Part shown: piece after piece, positions 1 through 7,853 of the stretch
How the letters are laid out: the number at the start of each line of letters is the position of its first letter
Position numbering within the stretch: position 1 is the first letter of the stretch
Assembly: GCA_030426685.1 (NCBI GenBank)
Contig: JAUHYC010000038.1
Coordinates: 1 to 35,237, forward strand
DNA: 35,237 nt
Direction: 5' to 3'
Source of the DNA: Alphaproteobacteria bacterium
GTDB taxonomy: Bacteria > Pseudomonadota > Alphaproteobacteria > Rhodobacterales > Rhodobacteraceae
Made by a program: the position numbers and the translations under genes
The notes under the pieces: model-generated
What the model was told of the DNA's origin: nothing
The model's database searches: none
What the model saw: the letters and a program-made list of their open reading frames with translations, nothing else

Positions 1-1
1 C

Positions 2-643
2 TTCAACGAGAACGGTCAAGGGCACGCGATGCTTGGCAACAGCTACTGGTCAGATCTCGGCGTGCCAATCGTCGCCCACTCAGATGCAGCAGCTGAATTC
101 AAGGAATATGGCCCTCAGATTCTTGAGCAAATGCAAAAGTACAACAGAGACAAGTCGGAAGGGACATTTCTGGCAGGGCCGACCGAGACGTTCGAAGACG
201 AATACGTGGTTGAGTTGGGTGACTATCGCATTGAAGCAAAGTACCTCGGACCAGCGCACAGTCCAGGTGATATCTCGATATGGCTGCCCAACCAAAGCCT
301 TGTTATCGCGGGCGATATGGCGTTTCACGAACGCATGTTGCCGATCTTTCAGGAGACCTATACCGCAGACTGGCTTGCGACCTGGGAGAATGAGTTTGAG
401 GCGCTGAAAGCCACTTATGTCATCCCTGGCCATGGCCATCCAACAAACATGGATCAGGTGCGCCGTTACACGCGGGACTATCTGGTATATCTGCGCGGCA
501 AGATACAAGAGCATATGGACGCCGGCGGTGATCTTGCGGATGCTTACTACGTCGATCAGACTCCCTACGCCCATCTGGATACGTTCGAAGAACTGGCAAC
601 AAAAAACGCCGGTCGCGTCTTCGAACAGATGGAGTTCGAGTAA
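2..643 (+). CDS. MBL-fold metallo-hydrolase, SoxH-like (5' truncated by window edge)
   Basis: The reading frame is open from base 2, so the N-terminus lies outside the window; the first in-window Met is not the real start. The visible part is the C-terminal half of a metallo-beta-lactamase-fold hydrolase: a GPAHSPGD segment supplies a metal-ligand His, AGDMAFHE the bridging Asp, and VIPGHGHP the last His. The HxHxDH motif should lie upstream, off the window. Such hydrolases (SoxH and relatives) are common beside sox operons, and their role in sulfur oxidation is not well defined. The gene converges on the YeeE/YedE gene with only one base between the stop codons, so no terminator fits between them. 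Family assignment is firm; the SoxH identity is inferred from context. Confidence 0.75.
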   Translation, partial: FNENGQGHAMLGNSYWSDLGVPIVAHSDAAAEFKEYGPQILEQMQKYNRDKSEGTFLAGPTETFEDEYVVELGDYRIEAKYLGPAHSPGDISIWLPNQSLVIAGDMAFHERMLPIFQETYTADWLATWENEFEALKATYVIPGHGHPTNMDQVRRYTRDYLVYLRGKIQEHMDAGGDLADAYYVDQTPYAHLDTFEELATKNAGRVFEQMEFE

Positions 644-644
644 T

Positions 645-1703
645 TCAGGATTGCTGCGGAGCGGGCAATTGCATCAGCAGCCTATGTATGCCAATCGCCC
701 CGACCCACATTGAGAATACCGCAAGCCAAGCGGTCAGTGACAGGGCCGATCCTCCGGACAAGCCAGCCCCAACTGCGCAGCCACCTGCCAGCATCGCTCC
801 AAAGCCCATGAGGACCGCACCAACGAGGTAGCGTTCCATCGGTGTTTCAGGGCTAAACCGCTCAACCTTCCACTCGCACGCAAGAAGGGCCGATGTCGCA
901 GCCCCGATCGCGACACCCGGAACAAGCCCGACGCCAAAGGACAGCGCAACATTACGCTCGGCTACGAGCGCCATCAGTGTGTCCGTTGAGGGGCCGGTGA
1001 ACGTAACCGAAGACACCGGCACGACTTCAAAGGACGATTGGGCAATCGCGAATGTCATCAACCAGCCGAGCGCCACGGCCGCACCCACTCCGGCAGCTGA
1101 AACTATCCTCGTTACACTGACGTTGCGGCGTACGGCGAAGGCAATCGCCATCACCAAGCCTGTCATGGCAACTAACGTGTAAGTCGTTGGCGTGAAACCA
1201 AGTATAACCGACAGATCACGTTCCCCGCCTCCCGCGACGGTCCAGAGCCCGGCAAGTGTTTCACGCGCCGGGCTGAGCACGCCTGTATAAGCCGCCTGAG
1301 CCACCAGTGTCAGGATCAATCCAGCCACGAACGCGCGAAGATTGCCGCAGGAGGCCAAAACCAACAAGCGCGATGCACATCCACGGGCCAGCACCATTCC
1401 GACGCCGAACATCAGTCCACCGATCACCGCACCGCTCAAGCTTCCTGTGGAAGCAATCGCGCGCGCATCGGACACGTCCAGCCATTCGAGCCCGACAAAT
1501 CCCTGAACCAGGGTTAGCGCCGAAGTGAATGCAATCAGCCAAACCGCCAGTCGAGGCCCAAACACACCTTCAGCGACCTCAATGGTGGAGGCTCGCAGAC
1601 AGAAATGAGACCTTTGAGCCGTCACTCCGAATAGGACGCCAACGAGCACGCCGGCAAGAGCCAAAGCGCCCGAGTCCCCCAGCAGATCGATGAGCCTCTC
1701 CAT
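645..1703 (-). CDS. YeeE/YedE (TsuA-type) sulfur-compound transporter
   Basis: A 352-residue polytopic membrane protein of the YeeE/YedE family (DUF395), whose characterised member TsuA imports thiosulfate. It has many hydrophobic segments, and three Cys sit in the family's conserved Gly-rich contexts: Cys35 (SHFCLR), Cys109 (ARGCAS) and Cys309 (AGGCAVG). In TsuA, Cys residues of this kind relay thiosulfate through the membrane by hydrogen bonding. It lies 52 bp downstream of hemA on the same strand, at the tail of the sox transcription unit. With SoxT it is the second YeeE/YedE protein in the cluster. The substrate (thiosulfate, sulfite or a sulfane compound) cannot be told from sequence. 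Confidence 0.85.
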   Translation of the reverse strand: MERLIDLLGDSGALALAGVLVGVLFGVTAQRSHFCLRASTIEVAEGVFGPRLAVWLIAFTSALTLVQGFVGLEWLDVSDARAIASTGSLSGAVIGGLMFGVGMVLARGCASRLLVLASCGNLRAFVAGLILTLVAQAAYTGVLSPARETLAGLWTVAGGGERDLSVILGFTPTTYTLVAMTGLVMAIAFAVRRNVSVTRIVSAAGVGAAVALGWLMTFAIAQSSFEVVPVSSVTFTGPSTDTLMALVAERNVALSFGVGLVPGVAIGAATSALLACEWKVERFSPETPMERYLVGAVLMGFGAMLAGGCAVGAGLSGGSALSLTAWLAVFSMWVGAIGIHRLLMQLPAPQQS

Positions 1704-1755
1704 GGGCAGTAACTCTCACATCGTTGCGTGTTTATCCTTGTCTTCGGTCAATAAA

Positions 1756-2979
1756 TCACTGCGCAGCGATTGGTCTGCGCGCCAGTTCGCATTGCGTCCA
1801 TAACGCGCCTAACGCCGCCACCAGTCGATCCACGTCTTCGGGGGAATGTACCGGCGACGGAGTAATCCGGAGACGCTCGGTTCCCTTTGGCACCGTTGGG
1901 TAGTTGATAGGTTGGATGTAGATCCCATAGTCGCGCATCAGCACGTCCGAGATAAACCGGCATTTGACGGGATCGCCAACCATGACGGGGATAATGTGAC
2001 TCGGATTGGGTGTGTGCGGAATTCCCAGATCGTCGAGCCTGTCCCTGACTTCACGCACCCGATGCTGTTGCAGGTGCCTTTCCGTGTTGCTTTGCTTCAG
2101 ATGCCGTACAGAAGCCGCCGCACCTGCAGCCACGGCCGGAGGCAGAGCGGTTGTAAAGATAAACCCACTGGCAAAGGAACGAACAAAATCGACAAGATCA
2201 TGTGATGCCGCGATGTAACCCCCAACCACGCCATACGCCTTGCCCAAAGTTCCTTCGATAACTGTCAGTCGATCCATCAATCCTTCGCGTTCGGCGATAC
2301 CGCCGCCGCGCGGTCCGTAAAGACCCACGGCATGAACCTCGTCCAGATAGGTCATTGCACCATACCGATCCGCCAGGTCGCAAATCGCGGCAATTGGCGC
2401 GATATCTCCGTCCATAGAATAGACACTCTCGAACGCGATCAGCTTTGGAGCATTGGCTGGCAGATCCGCGAGATGCCGTTCCAAGTCCTCAAGATCATTG
2501 TGCTTCCAGATCCGCTTTTGGCAACGGCTGTGGCGAATGCCCTCGATAATCGATGCGTGATTCAATTCGTCGGACAGAACCGTGATGCCCGGTATCTTGG
2601 ACGCAAGCGTTCCCAGCGTTGCCCAGTTCGAAACGTACCCAGACGTAAAGAGAAGCGCGGCTTCTTTTCTGTGCAAATCCGCGAGCTCACGCTCGAGCAG
2701 GACATGCGCATGAGTTGTGCCCGATATATTGCGTGTACCCCCGGCTCCGGCCCCGCACTGATCAATGGTGTCATGCATAGCCGCAAGAACTTTGGGATGC
2801 TGACCCATTCCCAGATAGTCGTTCGAACACCATACAGTGACTTTCTCAGGCCCGGTCTTCGCGTGACTGCGCGCCATCGGGAACGCCCCGCACTGCCGTT
2901 CAAGATCGGCGAAGACCCGATAGTTTCCTTCCTCCTGCAACTGTGCCAACTGGTCGCGAAAATACTGCTGGTAGTTCAT
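1756..2979 (-). CDS. hemA: 5-aminolevulinate synthase
   Basis: ALA synthase is a PLP enzyme condensing glycine and succinyl-CoA, the first step of the C4 heme pathway of Alphaproteobacteria. From the chosen ATG it has 407 residues, the usual length. Visible marks are [13 protein letters not shown] near the N-terminus, the [12 protein letters not shown] loop, [10 protein letters not shown], and GTLGKAYG with the Schiff-base lysine at about Lys247. The frame can be extended four codons to a TTG inside the upstream gene, but the ATG one base after the upstream stop (TGAGATG) gives the family-typical MNYQQYF start. It follows a DUF302 gene and soxF directly. A heme-synthesis gene inside a sox unit that encodes four c-type cytochromes suggests dedicated heme supply, possibly as a second ALA synthase copy (inference). 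Confidence 0.93.
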   Translation of the reverse strand: MNYQQYFRDQLAQLQEEGNYRVFADLERQCGAFPMARSHAKTGPEKVTVWCSNDYLGMGQHPKVLAAMHDTIDQCGAGAGGTRNISGTTHAHVLLERELADLHRKEAALLFTSGYVSNWATLGTLASKIPGITVLSDELNHASIIEGIRHSRCQKRIWKHNDLEDLERHLADLPANAPKLIAFESVYSMDGDIAPIAAICDLADRYGAMTYLDEVHAVGLYGPRGGGIAEREGLMDRLTVIEGTLGKAYGVVGGYIAASHDLVDFVRSFASGFIFTTALPPAVAAGAAASVRHLKQSNTERHLQQHRVREVRDRLDDLGIPHTPNPSHIIPVMVGDPVKCRFISDVLMRDYGIYIQPINYPTVPKGTERLRITPSPVHSPEDVDRLVAALGALWTQCELARRPIAAQ

Positions 2980-2980
2980 C

Positions 2981-3415
2981 TCAGTTTCCAACAGCCTCTT
3001 CGACGATACCAGCCAACAGGGTTTCGACTTTCTTCATCGGTCCATCAGGATAGCTCCGATACCCGACTTTAACGCCGCCTTCGTCTTCAGCCACGAAGAC
3101 ACCATAGGGGCAATAACCGATATTGATCGGGTCAGCCTCCATCACCTCGCGTGAGATCTTTGCCGAGCAAAAGATGAAGATATCAGCCGCAACGAAGATC
3201 TGCTTTTCGCTGCCGACATCGGCCCCGGTTCTGTTCAGCATGTCGCCGACATGGCTCACATAATCGATAACCAGTCCCTGCCCGACGATCGCGGATTCAA
3301 CGGCAAAAGTGGCGTCATCAAAACTGCCATCAAACGGGGTGGTGATGATCTCTTCGGCTAGAGCCTGGCTTGCCAGCACTGTCGAAAACGCGGCCGCGGT
3401 GATAAAGTGTTTCAT
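2981..3415 (-). CDS. Secreted DUF302-domain protein
   Basis: A 144-residue protein with a clear Sec signal peptide ([20 protein letters not shown], then mature [10 protein letters not shown]). The rest matches the DUF302 fold: an N-terminal [23 protein letters not shown] segment precedes [19 protein letters not shown] and a central [10 protein letters not shown] strand. It carries two Cys (FIFCSAK and GYCPYG). DUF302 proteins are common in sulfur oxidisers but have no established biochemical role. It has a strong ribosome site (GGAGGAGG) and its stop is one base from the hemA start, so the two are translationally linked. It sits between soxF and hemA. A periplasmic role in sulfur or heme-protein handling is possible but unproven. 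Confidence 0.82.
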   Translation of the reverse strand: MKHFITAAAFSTVLASQALAEEIITTPFDGSFDDATFAVESAIVGQGLVIDYVSHVGDMLNRTGADVGSEKQIFVAADIFIFCSAKISREVMEADPINIGYCPYGVFVAEDEGGVKVGYRSYPDGPMKKVETLLAGIVEEAVGN

Positions 3416-3460
3416 GGTCTTAGTCCTCCTCCTGAACCGAGTTTTCTCACATTGCGCTTA

Positions 3461-3488
3461 GGGGGCTTTGATACCGGTCAAAACCCCC
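3461..3488 (-). other. Intercistronic hairpin between soxF and DUF302 gene
   Basis: A near-perfect inverted repeat: GGGGG plus TTTGA arms around a six-base loop, forming an 11-bp stem with one G-U pair when read on the minus strand. No T-run follows, so it looks more like an mRNA-stabilising or attenuating hairpin after soxF than a clean terminator. Confidence 0.6.
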
Positions 3489-3495
3489 GAATTCC

Positions 3496-4758
3496 TTAGC
3501 CAAACATGTCCGAGGTTATGCCTGCGTACCAACCCAGCGACTCTTCGTAGGTTGCTTTTCGCAAGTCGGCATCTTCGCCGGTCTGGCTGATAAAACCGTC
3601 TACTTTGGCGATCTTCTCAGGCGTTGCCTCATAGGTTGCACCAACCTTGACACCATCATCGGTGTCGATCAGCGACCAACAGGTGTTTGAGAACTTGGCC
3701 GGAAATATCTTGGACCCGGTCAGTGCGCCGCGAACGGCATTCGCACAGACTTTCGCCTGGCTATTGGCCGAGAACCCAGATTTCGGCATATCGCCCTGCT
3801 GGCTTGCATCCCCAAGGACATGGATGTCCGGATCTGCTTTCGAAGACATATCAGCAGCATTCACCGGCGCCCAGTTGCCCTCGGTCACACCTGCCATTTC
3901 CGCGATGCGACCCGCTTTCATCGCAGGAATAACGTTGCAGACATCGACCTTGGTTTCCTCACCGTCGATCGTCACCGTCATCGCATCCGGATTTACCGAA
4001 ACGTTGCCACCGCCGAACTCTTCACCGATCCAGTCCACCATGCCTTCGTAATGGTTTGCCCAGCCTTCCTGAAACAGAGACATCTTGGAGAATTTCGGTT
4101 TCGGATCGGCCACGATGATCTTCGCCGTCGGGTTGTAGGCTTTCAGGACATGCGCCACCATCGAGACCCGCTCATAAGGTCCGGGCGGGCAACGATACGG
4201 GTTCGGTGGGGCGACCATTGCAAAAGTACCGCCTTCAGGCATCGCCATGACCTGAGCCTTGAGCAGTTCGGTTTGGGAACCGGCCTTATACGCATGTGGC
4301 ATTTTGTTTTGGGCGGAGATATCCCAGCCTTCCACAGCGCCCTCGACAAAGTCGATACCCGGGCTCAGGATAAGTTTGTCATATGGGATGGATCCACCAC
4401 CTGCCAGAGACACCAACTTGGTATCGCGATCAACTCCTACAGCCCAGTCGTGAACGACGTTAATGCCGTAGTCAGCGGCCAGCGTGCCATAGCTATGAGC
4501 TATGTCTGACAGTTCCTGAAACCCTCCCAGGTACAGGTTCGAGAAGAAACAGGTGTAATAGGTTCTGGACGGCTCGATCAGAGTAACGTCAATCTCGCCT
4601 TTGCTATCCTTGGCAATGTAGCGCGCAGCGGTTGCGCCGCCTGCCCCACCACCTACAACCACGACCCGAGGCTTGCCCTGTGCGAGCACCATCGGGGCCG
4701 ACAATCCGGCGGCAATTGCACTGGCAGTTCCCAGAAATGTTCGTCTATTGAATGTCAT
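3496..4758 (-). CDS. soxF: SoxF, flavocytochrome c sulfide dehydrogenase flavoprotein subunit
   Basis: A 420-residue FAD-dependent oxidoreductase of the FCSD flavoprotein family. The N-terminus NRRTFLGTAS is a twin-arginine signal, so it is exported folded. The Rossmann motif VVVVGGGAGGATAA (about residues 32-45) binds FAD, and the FCSD C-terminal domain ends in SLGWYAGITSDMFG. Cys190 (YRCPPGPYE) and Cys360 (NTCWSL) are candidates for the redox disulfide of the family. In Paracoccus SoxF oxidises sulfide with the partner cytochrome SoxE, and it also affects thiosulfate oxidation. The partner soxE lies immediately upstream, 24 bp away. The ribosome site GGGGAGG fits the chosen ATG. Confidence 0.95.
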   Translation of the reverse strand: MTFNRRTFLGTASAIAAGLSAPMVLAQGKPRVVVVGGGAGGATAARYIAKDSKGEIDVTLIEPSRTYYTCFFSNLYLGGFQELSDIAHSYGTLAADYGINVVHDWAVGVDRDTKLVSLAGGGSIPYDKLILSPGIDFVEGAVEGWDISAQNKMPHAYKAGSQTELLKAQVMAMPEGGTFAMVAPPNPYRCPPGPYERVSMVAHVLKAYNPTAKIIVADPKPKFSKMSLFQEGWANHYEGMVDWIGEEFGGGNVSVNPDAMTVTIDGEETKVDVCNVIPAMKAGRIAEMAGVTEGNWAPVNAADMSSKADPDIHVLGDASQQGDMPKSGFSANSQAKVCANAVRGALTGSKIFPAKFSNTCWSLIDTDDGVKVGATYEATPEKIAKVDGFISQTGEDADLRKATYEESLGWYAGITSDMFG

Positions 4759-4782
4759 CGCGTTTCCTCCCCTTGGACACTT

Positions 4783-5490
4783 TCACTCTGGATTGTTGAA
4801 ATAGGCGGCCAGGGCCGCGATCTCGTCATTGCTCAAGCGGCCTGCGATCATTTGCATGACAGGATGGAGCCGTTGATTATTCTTGTAAGCGTGCATGGCG
4901 ACAACAAAGACTTCGTCGGGCCAGTAAACAATCGACGGAATCCCATCATCTCGCCCTTCGATCTGATGGCATGTCGTGCATTCGCTGCTGAGGTATTCGC
5001 CGTATTCGGGGTCGCCCTGTATCGCGAGAATTTCGGGGTCCACTGAATGGTCCGTTCCCTTGGCCGTTGGGTCTGCTTCCGGGATGTCCCGGGGATTGTC
5101 CGAGAACTCACGCAGGTACGCGACGACATTTGTCCGGTCTTCCGGGTCCTTGAGACCACTAAAGCTCATTCTCGTTCCGGATGCGAAAGCACGAGGATTT
5201 TCCAGGTAGGCTGACAAAGTGTCGGCATGCCATTCAAGGCCGGAATTCCCGGCCCGTTTCAGGCTTTTGGAATAGTTGAAATCCGCAAGACCAGCAGCCT
5301 TGCGGCCAAAAACACCGTTCAGATGCGGACCAATAGTGTTTTCTGCCCCAGCACCGACTTGGTGGCATCCCTTGCACTTGGAAAAAACGACTTCCCCGGC
5401 CTCAGCGTCACCCAGGTCTTCCGTCGCATAGGCAGCAGCTGCCAAAATACTGGCAGCCAACCCGACGCCTGATGCTGAGCGCCAGATCAT
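4783..5490 (-). CDS. soxE: SoxE, diheme c-type cytochrome
   Basis: A 235-residue secreted diheme cytochrome c. After an N-terminal export signal (about residues 1-22) come two heme sites, Cys39-Lys-Gly-Cys-His43 and Cys171-Thr-Thr-Cys-His175. The N-terminal half is a class I cytochrome with a GTRMSFSGL Met-ligand loop (Met108) closely resembling the C-terminal domain of SoxD in this window, which suggests shared ancestry. The C-terminal half (EYGEYLSSECTTCHQ) is the FCSD-cytochrome-like domain. It starts two bases after the soxD stop and precedes soxF, so it most likely accepts electrons from SoxF. Confidence 0.9.
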   Translation of the reverse strand: MIWRSASGVGLAASILAAAAYATEDLGDAEAGEVVFSKCKGCHQVGAGAENTIGPHLNGVFGRKAAGLADFNYSKSLKRAGNSGLEWHADTLSAYLENPRAFASGTRMSFSGLKDPEDRTNVVAYLREFSDNPRDIPEADPTAKGTDHSVDPEILAIQGDPEYGEYLSSECTTCHQIEGRDDGIPSIVYWPDEVFVVAMHAYKNNQRLHPVMQMIAGRLSNDEIAALAAYFNNPE

Positions 5491-5492
5491 GA

Positions 5493-6533
5493 TCAGCTAC
5501 CGAATGATTTCAGATAGACGATGACCGCGTCGATATCATCCTGTTTCTTGAGCCCGGCAAAGGACATGCGCGTGCCTTTCATGTAGGCTTTGGGTCTGGC
5601 CAGAAATGCCGCCATTTCTTCATCGGTCCAAACAAGACCTTTTTCAGCAGCCGCTTTCATTGCCTTAGAGTATTTAAAGCCTTCAATCGCCCCCGCATCA
5701 GCACCCACAATGCCGTTCAATGCTGGACCCGTACGATGCTTGGCACCTTCCCCGACTTGATGGCAGGATTTACATTTCTTGAAGACGTTTTTACCGTGTT
5801 CGATCATTTCCGGATCAAGCGCTGTGGTCTCTTCAGTGCCTGCTTCGACGGCAGTAGATGCCTGCTCTGCAGCAGGGTTCTGTCCTGCATCCTCGGCTTC
5901 AACTTCTTCCGGCGTCACATCCAGAACGGCGGCGCGCATGGTGATTTCAACGCTCTCCTTGCAATCCACCATGCAGGGCTCACTCGTCCAAAAATGTGCC
6001 TCTGCCGTGTTGCGATCATCAACGATGAAACCTTCGGCATTCGGCATTTCCACGTCCAGGAAGTTTTCGTGCGACAGTGTAAATTCGTCATCCACGATGT
6101 CATTGGAATAGAGGATGTAGGCCACAATTGCATAGACTTCATCAGGTTCCAGCGACTGTGCGTTTCCAAACGGCATCGAACGGTTCACATAGTCCCAAAC
6201 CGTCGAAAGATACGGCCAGTAAGAGCCAACCGTTTTCAAGGGGTCCTTGTCTGCGAGTGTACCTTCGCCGCCCGCAAGTTTGGGCCAATTGTCCACGCCT
6301 TCGGCGAAGTCGCCATGGCAGATGGCGCAATATTCGGCAAAAACCTCTTCTCCGGTGAAAACATCGCCCGATCCCTCAGGCAACCCGGTTCCGTCTGGTG
6401 CGACGTCCAGATCCCATGCCGCGATCTCTTCCGGTAGCGCGGGGCGCCCAAGACCAAACTTGTCCGCGTAAGCCGGGACGGCCACGCAAGCCCCAAGGAC
6501 CGAGGCAGCAAGCAGTTTACGATACTTCGACAT
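5493..6533 (-). CDS. soxD: SoxD, diheme cytochrome subunit of sulfane dehydrogenase SoxCD
   Basis: SoxD accepts the electrons that SoxC removes from the SoxY-bound sulfane. The protein has 346 residues from the chosen ATG: a Sec signal peptide (to about Ala23), a SoxD-specific cytochrome domain with Cys69-Ala-Ile-Cys-His73, an acidic Ala/Glu-rich linker (about 205-240), and a C-terminal class I cytochrome domain with Cys254-Lys-Ser-Cys-His258 and the GTRMSF Met ligand (Met323). The frame is open 43 codons further upstream, but that stretch is soxC sequence in another frame. The internal ATG has a good ribosome site (GGAGAGGCGG) and starts the signal peptide. It overlaps the end of soxC by 17 bp, indicating coupled translation. 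Confidence 0.95.
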   Translation of the reverse strand: MSKYRKLLAASVLGACVAVPAYADKFGLGRPALPEEIAAWDLDVAPDGTGLPEGSGDVFTGEEVFAEYCAICHGDFAEGVDNWPKLAGGEGTLADKDPLKTVGSYWPYLSTVWDYVNRSMPFGNAQSLEPDEVYAIVAYILYSNDIVDDEFTLSHENFLDVEMPNAEGFIVDDRNTAEAHFWTSEPCMVDCKESVEITMRAAVLDVTPEEVEAEDAGQNPAAEQASTAVEAGTEETTALDPEMIEHGKNVFKKCKSCHQVGEGAKHRTGPALNGIVGADAGAIEGFKYSKAMKAAAEKGLVWTDEEMAAFLARPKAYMKGTRMSFAGLKKQDDIDAVIVYLKSFGS

Positions 6534-7788
6534 TTTCCGCCTCTCCGGTTTCCTTAATCCACCAGGTCTGGATACAATTGTTGTGATAGATCGAGTTCTC
6601 TCCGCGCACGTCACGCAACTGAGCTTTGCTCGGCTGAACATACCCGGTTGAGTCCTTGGCACGGGCCTGCAAAAGCATCTCTGAGCCGTCCCAATTGTGG
6701 TCCAGGTAGAAGCGGGTCAGCGCCTTGTCGGTGCCGGGTGCTGCCAAACGCGCCGGGATCCAGTTCTTTCCGCCGTCGACCGACACGTCGACACCGGTTA
6801 TCGAGCCTCGGCCCGACCAGGCCAGACCCGTGATCACCAACGGCCCCGGACCATGCGTGATCGGCGCTTGCGGGCTGGGCGAAGTGACAACCGATTTGGC
6901 ATCCATGACCCAGGTCCATTTCCGCGATGTTCCGTCTTCGAGGGTATCGGTATACTTAGACGTCTCTTCGCGGCTCTCGATGGCCATCGCGGTGACCTCG
7001 ACCCGGCGCAACCACTTGACCCACATGTTGCCTTCCCAGCCGGGAACGACAAGACGAACGGGATATCCGTGTTCTTTGCGCAGAGCCTCACCATTGGCCT
7101 TGAACGCAACGAGCACGTCATCCATCGCCTTTTCCAACGGGATCGAGCGTCCGTTGGAAGACGCATCCGCGCCTTCAACATAAACCCACTTGCCTTCGGG
7201 TTTGACCCCGACCTCTTCCAGCAGCGTGCGCAGTGGCACACCGGAATATTCCATGTTGTGGATCATGCCATGGGTGAACTGCGCACCGTTGAGTTGTGCA
7301 CCGGCCCACTCCATGCCAGTGTTCGCGGCACACTCACAGAAATAGACCCGGTTTTCACGCGGAAAACGCTCAAGGTCTTCGTAAGTAAACACAAGCGGCG
7401 TATCCACCAGACCGTTGATCATCAGTCGGTAGTCCGGCTTGCTCAATTCGATGGCCCCGGAATGGTGCCGTTCGAAGGCACATCCCTGCGGTGTGATCGT
7501 TCCATCCAAAGCGTGGATAGGCGTAAAGTTAATCGAACTGATCGTATCCGCAGTCAGCCATTCGACATTGCGCCGAACGACGTCCTTTTCAAACTGGATC
7601 GGTAGCCCATATGGGGTAGCATCCACACCTTCCCCAGTGGCCTGCGCCCATTCCTGAACCTGCGTTATCAGTGGGTCTGGCCCCGCAGCGCGGGCAGCTC
7701 CGGCGCCGATGGCGCCTACTCCAACGGCAGCCGCACCGCTCAGAAACTGGCGGCGGGAAGGGGCCTTATCTTTGGAGTTTTCACTCAT
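6517..7788 (-). CDS. soxC: SoxC, molybdenum-cofactor sulfane dehydrogenase subunit
   Basis: SoxC is the Moco catalytic subunit of SoxCD, which oxidises the cysteine-bound sulfane on SoxY by six electrons. From the chosen ATG it has 423 residues. PSRRQFLSGAA is a Tat signal, expected for a cofactor-loaded periplasmic enzyme. The sulfite-oxidase-fold Moco domain includes YFCECAANTGMEW, with the Mo-ligand Cys at about 153, and the C-terminal dimerisation domain starts near ITGLAWSGRGSITGVDVSVDGG. The frame extends 63 codons upstream into the soxB 3' region; the internal ATG is preferred because it begins the Tat signal. The presence of soxCD implies complete oxidation of thiosulfate to sulfate without sulfur globules. 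Confidence 0.95.
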   Translation of the reverse strand: MSENSKDKAPSRRQFLSGAAAVGVGAIGAGAARAAGPDPLITQVQEWAQATGEGVDATPYGLPIQFEKDVVRRNVEWLTADTISSINFTPIHALDGTITPQGCAFERHHSGAIELSKPDYRLMINGLVDTPLVFTYEDLERFPRENRVYFCECAANTGMEWAGAQLNGAQFTHGMIHNMEYSGVPLRTLLEEVGVKPEGKWVYVEGADASSNGRSIPLEKAMDDVLVAFKANGEALRKEHGYPVRLVVPGWEGNMWVKWLRRVEVTAMAIESREETSKYTDTLEDGTSRKWTWVMDAKSVVTSPSPQAPITHGPGPLVITGLAWSGRGSITGVDVSVDGGKNWIPARLAAPGTDKALTRFYLDHNWDGSEMLLQARAKDSTGYVQPSKAQLRDVRGENSIYHNNCIQTWWIKETGEAENVEVS

Positions 7789-7853
7789 CTGGTTTGCCTC
7801 CGTTACTCGATCAGCAAATCTTGTTTTTGGGTTCTGACGCTTGGAATACTGCG

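Noticed and set aside
2980..2991. TTG start four codons upstream for hemA
   Set aside because: It lies inside the DUF302 gene; the ATG one base after that gene's stop gives the family-typical N-terminus.
6534..6662. 43-codon N-terminal extension of soxD
   Set aside because: It is soxC coding sequence read in another frame; the internal ATG has a ribosome site and begins a signal peptide.
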